NCBI RefSeq assembly: GCF_004365355.1
Contig: NZ_SODP01000001.1
Coordinates: forward strand, 632,191 to 696,190
DNA: 64,000 nt
Source of the DNA: Kribbella pratensis
Lineage (GTDB): Bacteria; Actinomycetota; Actinomycetes; Propionibacteriales; Kribbellaceae
Direction: 5' to 3'
Shown here: positions 59,530 to 64,000 of the stretch, piece by piece
How positions within the stretch are numbered: position 1 is the stretch's first letter
How the letters are laid out: the number at the start of each line of letters is the position of its first letter
Made by a program: the position numbers and the translations under genes
The notes under the pieces: model-generated
What the model was told of the DNA's origin: nothing
The model's input: only the letters and a program-made list of their open reading frames with translations
The model's database searches: none

Positions 59530-60073
59530 TCGCCGGATCGTACCGGTAGTACTCGTGGGCGCCGTGGGCCGTGTCCTTCACACCGGTCAGCGCCCGGATC
59601 ACCGTCGCGTGGGTGATCGCGAGGACGGGTCCGTCGGTGCTGGCGGTATGGCGAGCGAGGACGGCGCGGGCACGCTCGCGGACCTGGGACAGCGGCTCCC
59701 ACGGTCGCTGCACACCTTCCGGCCATTCGCCGTCGTACGCCTCGAACTCGGCCTGCGCGGCGTGGAGGTCGGCGATGCTGCGCCACCGGCCGGTCTGGTC
59801 CGGCAACCAGTCGCGCAGGTCGTAGTCGACCCGGACGCCGAGCGCGAGCCGGTGGCCGATGATCGCGGCGCTGTGCAGGGCGCGGGTGAGCGGCGAGCTG
59901 ACCAGGTACGTCGCGCGGATGCCGCCGAGCAAGTCAGCCAGCTCCTCGGCCTGCTTCATCCCGACGGCACTGAGCGGGGCGGAGTCGGCCGCCATCCCCG
60001 GCAGCCCCCGCGAATCGATCGGTTCGTAGTCCGGCTCGCCGTGCCGGACCAGGTAGATCTGCGTCCCGGCCAC
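59519..60073 (-). CDS. Histidine phosphatase family protein
   Basis: 184 aa phosphoglycerate-mutase-like protein. The phospho-acceptor motif is IYLVRHGEPDY, with SSPLTRALHSA and a second catalytic His in LAITHATVIRAL. The substrate is unknown. It lies in a minus-strand run of four tightly spaced genes (60502-58781) ending with the crcB pair. GTG start at 60073. Confidence 0.88.
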   Translation of the reverse strand: MAGTQIYLVRHGEPDYEPIDSRGLPGMAADSAPLSAVGMKQAEELADLLGGIRATYLVSSPLTRALHSAAIIGHRLALGVRVDYDLRDWLPDQTGRWRSIADLHAAQAEFEAYDGEWPEGVQRPWEPLSQVRERARAVLARHTASTDGPVLAITHATVIRALTGVKDTAHGAHEYYRYDPANDG

Positions 60074-60076
60074 GTT

Positions 60077-60502
60077 CTACCTCAGATGCCTGGCCCCTGC
60101 CCATCCACGGGCGTGGCCGGGCGGCGGCGGATCGGTGAGCGATGCCTGACCGGGGTGGTGGGGTGGGGAAGGTATTTGTGGCGCTCGGACCTGGTGCAGT
60201 TCGTCGAAGAGGTTGTCGAGCCCTGCACGTGGCTCGGAGGGGCCCTGGCCCTCGACCCACCGGACCTCGGTCGCGCCCTGGTGGCCGTGCACCGCCAGCA
60301 CCGAGTCGAGGTCGGGCCAGACGGCTGTGGCCGGGTTGTCACCCCGCCATCGCAAGGCCACCGAACCGTCGCTGAACTCACAGCCCTCAGCCACCACTCC
60401 GGTCCCCGAAACCCCACTCGGATCCCGATACCGAACCAACTCAAAGGTCCGCGGCCTCACCACCTGCAGCACTCCCCGTCGTCTAGCCGGTCTTGCAGCC
60501 AT
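60077..60502 (-). CDS. Conserved hypothetical protein
   Basis: 141 aa from the ATG at 60502 (another start at 60514). The central part, RTFELVRYRDPSGVSGTGVV ... VALRWRGDNPATAVWPDLDS, then VLAVHGHQGATEVRWVE, looks like a small folded beta-rich domain conserved in actinobacteria; the last 50 residues are Pro-rich. Function unknown. Its stop is three bases before the phosphatase start, so they are one operon. Confidence 0.72.
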   Translation of the reverse strand: MAARPARRRGVLQVVRPRTFELVRYRDPSGVSGTGVVAEGCEFSDGSVALRWRGDNPATAVWPDLDSVLAVHGHQGATEVRWVEGQGPSEPRAGLDNLFDELHQVRAPQIPSPPHHPGQASLTDPPPPGHARGWAGARHLR

Positions 60503-60719
60503 CAACGAGCCCACACCGCGTCCGGTTACTGACCGGCAACCGCCCGTCGCATGAAGACCCGCTCCACAGGGTCCAACCCGAACGCAGTTTCCGCCGCCCG
60601 GATCCGCCAGCCCACTGGTCGACGTACGCGATCAGCTCCCGCCCGATTCCGCGACCTGGAGGGCGGGTAGTTCGTCTCGGTGGGCGGTACGGATGTTCAC
60701 GGATGCTATTGTCGTGGAC

Positions 60720-60788
60720 GTGAAGCGTAGCTATTGGCGATTTTTTGAGTGGCCGGCTCTGGTGCCGGGCAGCTCAGCCGATCGCTGA
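60720..60788 (+). CDS. Aromatic-residue leader peptide of the DAHP synthase gene
   Basis: A 22-codon ORF with GTG at 60720 (or 60714, two codons earlier) and stop at 60786. Near its start it reads KRSYWRFFEWP: one Tyr, two Trp and two Phe in eleven codons. It is followed by an intrinsic terminator 31 bases downstream and then the DAHP synthase gene, the first enzyme of aromatic synthesis. The arrangement is that of transcription attenuation. A TATTGT box at 60707 suggests a short or absent leader before the ORF. Confidence 0.8.
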   Translation: MKRSYWRFFEWPALVPGSSADR

Positions 60789-60849
60789 CGCCCAACCGCA
60801 GACACCGCAGCCGGCCCGAAGCCAAGGACATCCGTCCTTGGCTTTTCTC
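60752..60849 (+). terminator. Attenuator of the DAHP synthase gene
   Basis: GCCAAGGAC (60821-60829), loop atcc, GTCCTTGGC (60834-60842), then TTTTCT: a classic intrinsic terminator. An alternative pairing of gccggct (60752-60758) with agccggc (60809-60815) lies upstream and could influence which structure forms when the ribosome halts at the aromatic codons. Confidence 0.8.
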
Positions 60850-60908
60850 GTCCCACCAGCCGGCTGCCTGCGCTGCAACGCGAGCGGACCGGCGGAAAGG
60901 TCCCCCCG

Positions 60909-61988
60909 ATGAACACCCTCCCGAAACCGACCGAACAGGCGCGCGTCGTCGACCGGCGGATCGAGAAGACCGTCCCGCTGATCACCCCGCAGGCGTTGCA
61001 CGACGAGTTCCCGCTCAACGACGAGCTCGCCGCCCGGGTCGCCGACGGTCGGCAGGCGGTGGCCGACGTACTCGACGGCGTCGACGACCGGTTGCTCGTG
61101 GTCGTCGGCCCGTGCTCGGTCCACGACGCGAAAGCGGCCCTCGAGTACGCCGAACGACTGCGACCGGTCGCCGAGCGCCTCTCCGACGGACTGCTGATCG
61201 CGATGCGCGTGTACTTCGAGAAGCCGCGCTCCACCCTCGGCTGGAAGGGCCTGATCAACGACCCGGGCCTCGACGGCTCCGGCGACGTGAACCGCGGTCT
61301 GCGGATCGCGCGCCAACTGCTCGTCCAGGTGACCGAGCTCGGCCTGCCGGCCGGCTGCGAGTTCCTCGACCCGATCACCCCGCAGTACATCGCTGACACC
61401 GTCGGCTGGGGTGCGATCGGCGCACGAACGGTCGAGAGCCAGGTGCACCGCCAGCTGTCGTCAGGCCTGTCGATGCCGATCGGGATGAAGAACCGCCCCG
61501 ACGGTTCGATCGCCACGGCCGTCGACGCGATCAAGGCTGCCGCGGTACCGCACGTCTTCACCGGTATCGACCACGACGGCGCGCCCGCGATCCTGCACAC
61601 CCGCGGCAACCCGGACTGCCACCTCGTACTGCGTGGCTCCGACGGCGGGCCGAACTACGACGCGGAGTCCGTCGCCGGCGCTGTCGAGCTCCTCCGTACG
61701 GCGAGCCTGCCGGAGCGGGTCGTCATCGACGCGAGCCACGGCAACAGCCGCAAGGACCACCGCCGTCAGCCGGTGGTGGCCGAGGAGATCGGCGCGCAGG
61801 TCGCGGCCGGCAACAAGGCGATCGTCGGCGTGATGCTCGAGTCGTTCCTGCGGGAGGGTCGCCAGGACCTCGACCCGACCCGCGAGCTGACCTACGGCCA
61901 GTCGGTCACCGACGCCTGCATGGGCTGGGAGACGACCGAGCAGACGCTGCAGGATCTTCGGGACGCAGCAATCGCTCGCCGCCGATAG
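60909..61988 (+). CDS. aroG: Class I DAHP synthase (3-deoxy-7-phosphoheptulonate synthase)
   Basis: 359 aa. It joins phosphoenolpyruvate and erythrose 4-phosphate to start the shikimate pathway. Motifs: VVVGPCSVHDAKAALEYAERL, MRVYFEKPRSTLGWKGLIND, GWGAIGARTVESQVHRQLSSG, GNPDCHLVLRG and VIDASHGNS. This is the AroF/G/H type of enterobacteria, not the class II type of mycobacteria. The ATG at 60909 follows GGAAAGG. Expression is probably controlled by the attenuator upstream. Confidence 0.93.
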   Translation: MNTLPKPTEQARVVDRRIEKTVPLITPQALHDEFPLNDELAARVADGRQAVADVLDGVDDRLLVVVGPCSVHDAKAALEYAERLRPVAERLSDGLLIAMRVYFEKPRSTLGWKGLINDPGLDGSGDVNRGLRIARQLLVQVTELGLPAGCEFLDPITPQYIADTVGWGAIGARTVESQVHRQLSSGLSMPIGMKNRPDGSIATAVDAIKAAAVPHVFTGIDHDGAPAILHTRGNPDCHLVLRGSDGGPNYDAESVAGAVELLRTASLPERVVIDASHGNSRKDHRRQPVVAEEIGAQVAAGNKAIVGVMLESFLREGRQDLDPTRELTYGQSVTDACMGWETTEQTLQDLRDAAIARRR

Positions 61989-62089
61989 CTATTCCTCCGG
62001 AGGTCCCGTAGGTGTCGAGGGCCGACCAGTCCGGTCACCGTGAAAGCCCGGAATCACTGGCTGACGTGCTGATGGGGTAGGTGTGGACC

Positions 62090-63385
62090 ATGACCTTCCC
62101 CTATCCAGCGACGAACTACCAGGAAGACAACCGCGGGCAGTTCCACTTCAGCTCGCGGGCCGGCTGGATGAACGACGTGAACGCGCCGCTGTACTACCGC
62201 GGCGTGTATCACCTCTACTACCAGCACGCCCCGAACAGCCTGGTCTGGGACACCATGCACTGGGGTCACGCGACCAGCACCGACCTCGTGCACTGGACGC
62301 AACAACCGATCGCCCTCGACCCACAGGTCCACCCCGGTGACCTGTGGTCGGGCGGCGGGGTCGTCGACCTCGAGAACGTGAGCGGTCTGAAGGACGGCGA
62401 CCATGACCCGATCCTTGTGTACTCCGGCACGAACGGCGTGACCGTCTTCTACAGCCTGGACGGCGGCAACACGTTCCTGACGTACGCCGACGGCAAGAAG
62501 GTCGTCACACCCGGCGGCACGAGCCGCGACCCGAAGGTCTTCCGGGACCCCGTCTCGGAGACCTGGGGCATGGTCGTGTGGTCGGACGAGGGCGGGAACG
62601 GCGTCGACTTCTACACCTCGATCAACCTGCTCGACTGGACGTTCGCGTCGCGCTACTCGGCCGACTGGTTGTTCGAGTGCCCGAACCTGATCCGGATGCC
62701 GCTCGACGACGACCACCGCTGGGTCCTGCACGCAGGCAGCGGCCAGTACGTCGTCGGCGCCTGGGACGGTACGACGTACCACTCGGAGTGGACCGAGCCG
62801 CAGCGGATCAACCAGACCGAGACCTTCGCCGGCGCCGGGTACTACGCGGCCCTGACCTTCGAGAACGTGCCGAACGGGCGGATCGTCTCGATGGCGTGGC
62901 AGGGCGAGAACAAAGGCTCGATCTGGACCGGCAATGCGTCGGTCCCGGTGGATCTAACCCTGCACCACACCGACGACGGCCTCCGCGTTTTCAGCACCCC
63001 GATCCCGGAGCTTGCGTCGCTCCGAGAAAGCACACAGACCTGGGAAAACCTGACGGTCGAAGACGGCGTACAGCAGATCCCAGCCGGCAGCACTTACGAG
63101 CTGGAGGCAACGGTCGACGTCGGCCAAGTCACCCGCTTCACGCTCAAGGTCGGCCGCGACGTCGCGTACCAGGACCAACGGCTCGACGGCGCCGAGCTCC
63201 GGCCGGTCAATGGCCGGATCAAACTCCACCTACTGGTCGACCGCGACCAGCTGGACGTGTTCGGGAACGACGGCGCGGTCTACCAGAGCTACAACGTCCG
63301 TCCGGCCGAGCTCGAGCTGGTGGCCGAGGGACGGGTCGTCGTGGAACAGCTGACGATCCACCAGCTCGCGTCTATCTGGCGATAG
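62090..63385 (+). CDS. Glycoside hydrolase family 32 (beta-fructosidase-like)
   Basis: 431 aa, no signal peptide. The GH32 layout is clear: five-bladed propeller with WMNDVNA (nucleophile Asp), SRDPKVF (transition-state Asp) and FECPNL (acid/base Glu), followed by a C-terminal beta-sandwich. The first motif differs from the usual WMNDPNG: Val replaces Pro and Ala replaces Gly. Expected substrates are sucrose, levan or inulin fructosides, but the changed motif may alter specificity. The ATG at 62090 follows AGGTG; a GTG at 62081 is also in frame. Confidence 0.85.
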   Translation: MTFPYPATNYQEDNRGQFHFSSRAGWMNDVNAPLYYRGVYHLYYQHAPNSLVWDTMHWGHATSTDLVHWTQQPIALDPQVHPGDLWSGGGVVDLENVSGLKDGDHDPILVYSGTNGVTVFYSLDGGNTFLTYADGKKVVTPGGTSRDPKVFRDPVSETWGMVVWSDEGGNGVDFYTSINLLDWTFASRYSADWLFECPNLIRMPLDDDHRWVLHAGSGQYVVGAWDGTTYHSEWTEPQRINQTETFAGAGYYAALTFENVPNGRIVSMAWQGENKGSIWTGNASVPVDLTLHHTDDGLRVFSTPIPELASLRESTQTWENLTVEDGVQQIPAGSTYELEATVDVGQVTRFTLKVGRDVAYQDQRLDGAELRPVNGRIKLHLLVDRDQLDVFGNDGAVYQSYNVRPAELELVAEGRVVVEQLTIHQLASIWR

Positions 63386-63860
63386 CCGCCGTGCGTGCCT
63401 TGGTCACGGTGATCAGGTCGGCGGGGGACAGGCCGATGTCGAAACCGCGTCGGCCGCCCGACACGTAGATGGTCGGGTGGTCGGTGGCGGTGCTGTCGAT
63501 GACGGTGGGCAATGCGCGCTTCTGGCCGATCGGGCTGATGCCGCCGACGACGTACCCGGTGGTGCGCTCGGCGGCAGCCGGGTCGGCCATCACCGCCTTC
63601 TTGCCGCCGGTCGCGGCCGCGATCGCCTTCAGATCAAGCTGTTTCCCGACCGGTACGACGCCGACCGCGAGCTTGCCGTCGACCTCGACGAGCAGGGTCT
63701 TGAACACCTGCTCCGGGTCCAGGCCGAGCGCCTCGGCGGCCTCCAGCCCGTACGACTTCGCCGCCGGGTCGTGCTCGTACGCGTGCGTCGTGAACTCGAC
63801 CTTCGCCTTCGTCAGCGCCACCGTCGCGGGCGTCCCCTGACTCTGCCTACTCTTCGCCAC
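63372..63860 (-). CDS. ybaK: YbaK-type aminoacyl-tRNA deacylase
   Basis: 162 aa. It should clear Cys mischarged on tRNA-Pro. The family pattern is clear: HAYEHDPAAKSYGLEAAEAL, QVFKTLLVEVDGKLAVGVVP with the conserved Lys, GYVVGGISPIGQKRALPTVID and VSGGRRGFDIGLSPADL. GTG start at 63860. It overlaps the upstream gene by 14 bp and the convergent GH32 gene by 14 bp. Confidence 0.92.
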   Translation of the reverse strand: MAKSRQSQGTPATVALTKAKVEFTTHAYEHDPAAKSYGLEAAEALGLDPEQVFKTLLVEVDGKLAVGVVPVGKQLDLKAIAAATGGKKAVMADPAAAERTTGYVVGGISPIGQKRALPTVIDSTATDHPTIYVSGGRRGFDIGLSPADLITVTKARTAAIAR

Positions 63861-64000
63861 CTGGCGAGCTTAGACCGGCGGGCACCAGCCGGACGCAGCA
63901 GTGACCGGGCGACGGGGCGAGGCGGGCCTCGTAGGGAAGGTCGAGTGCGTCGACGATGCCGGCCAGCAAGTGCAGGTTCATCCCGCAGACCAGCTTGGGC
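63847..64000 (-). CDS. C-terminal end of a gene running off the window, unidentified
   Basis: The minus-strand frame open from base 64000 ends at the TAG at 63847. It encodes about 50 residues, including KLVCGMNLHLLAGIVDAL, YEARLAPSPGHCCVRL and a Gly/Glu end. The pattern of a leucine helix followed by APSPGHCCV resembles the C-terminus of some HTH-type regulators, but that is only a guess. It overlaps ybaK by 14 bp and is likely its operon partner. Confidence 0.6.
   Translation of the reverse strand, partial: PKLVCGMNLHLLAGIVDALDLPYEARLAPSPGHCCVRLVPAGLSSPGGEE

Noticed and set aside
60503..60719. Fluoride riboswitch ahead of the crcB operon
   Set aside because: I could not find the conserved pseudoknot segments on the minus strand; a covariance search would settle it.
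1..64000. tRNA or rRNA genes
   Set aside because: No tRNA-like cloverleaf or rRNA segment was noticed on either strand, though a scan with tRNA models was not possible.

Overview
The window is 64 kb of very GC-rich DNA with densely packed genes, many GTG starts and actinobacterial gene families (WhiB, GlnE, the GlnA2-type glutamine synthetase, an RNase HI/phosphatase fusion, a C4 zinc-ribbon coiled-coil protein, NIF3, DUF222/HNH). The order NIF3 - zinc ribbon - RNase H/phosphatase, and elsewhere panB - S33 peptidase - glnA2 - glnE, recalls the Rv2221c-Rv2230c neighbourhood of Mycobacterium tuberculosis, here expanded with other genes. Frequent GTAC in coding DNA, the carbohydrate genes and the overall content suggest a soil actinomycete of the Nocardioidaceae, possibly Kribbella. 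That placement is an inference from gene content, not a sequence match.

Layout. Bases 1-6555 hold the 3' part of a giant PKS/NRPS-like protein whose gene starts outside the window. From 6978 to 13024 there is a sugar block: ROK kinase, NagZ-like GH3 enzyme, ROK repressor and GH13 glucosidase. From 13235 to 17762 there is a housekeeping run (NIF3, zinc ribbon, RNase H/phosphatase, RNB-domain nuclease). From 17751 to 33475 there are mostly single genes: TetR/GNAT pair, secreted lipase-like and subtilisin-like enzymes, DUF899, RNase P RNA, an S10 peptidase, an HNH protein, a broken GNAT gene behind map, and a histone H1-like protein. A minus-strand run from 40427 to 33420 carries a GNAT gene, a P-loop kinase, nadE, panB and an S33 peptidase. 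From 40513 to 51145 there are membrane proteins, an amidase, glnA2, a cyclophilin, glnE and trmB. The end of the window carries a GH78 rhamnosidase, a sulfonate-type uptake operon, whiB, a crcB pair, a DAHP synthase, a GH32 enzyme, ybaK and the end of an unidentified gene.

Main points. The PKS/NRPS-like protein has intact-looking acyltransferase motifs, but its ketosynthase has Trp in place of the catalytic Cys and Asn in place of the first catalytic His, its carrier motif is disrupted, its condensation domain lacks the HHxxxDG half, and no carrier follows the adenylation domain. Two small upstream ORFs look like regulatory leader peptides: a Cys-ending one before the sulfur operon, whose 3' end can pair with the Shine-Dalgarno of the next gene, and a Tyr/Trp/Phe-rich one before the DAHP synthase, followed by a clear intrinsic terminator. 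PanB carries an extension of about 430 residues rich in Pro and Gln. In-frame tandem repeats of 12-15 bp recur in several unrelated genes. Everything was read by eye; no alignment or database search was run.
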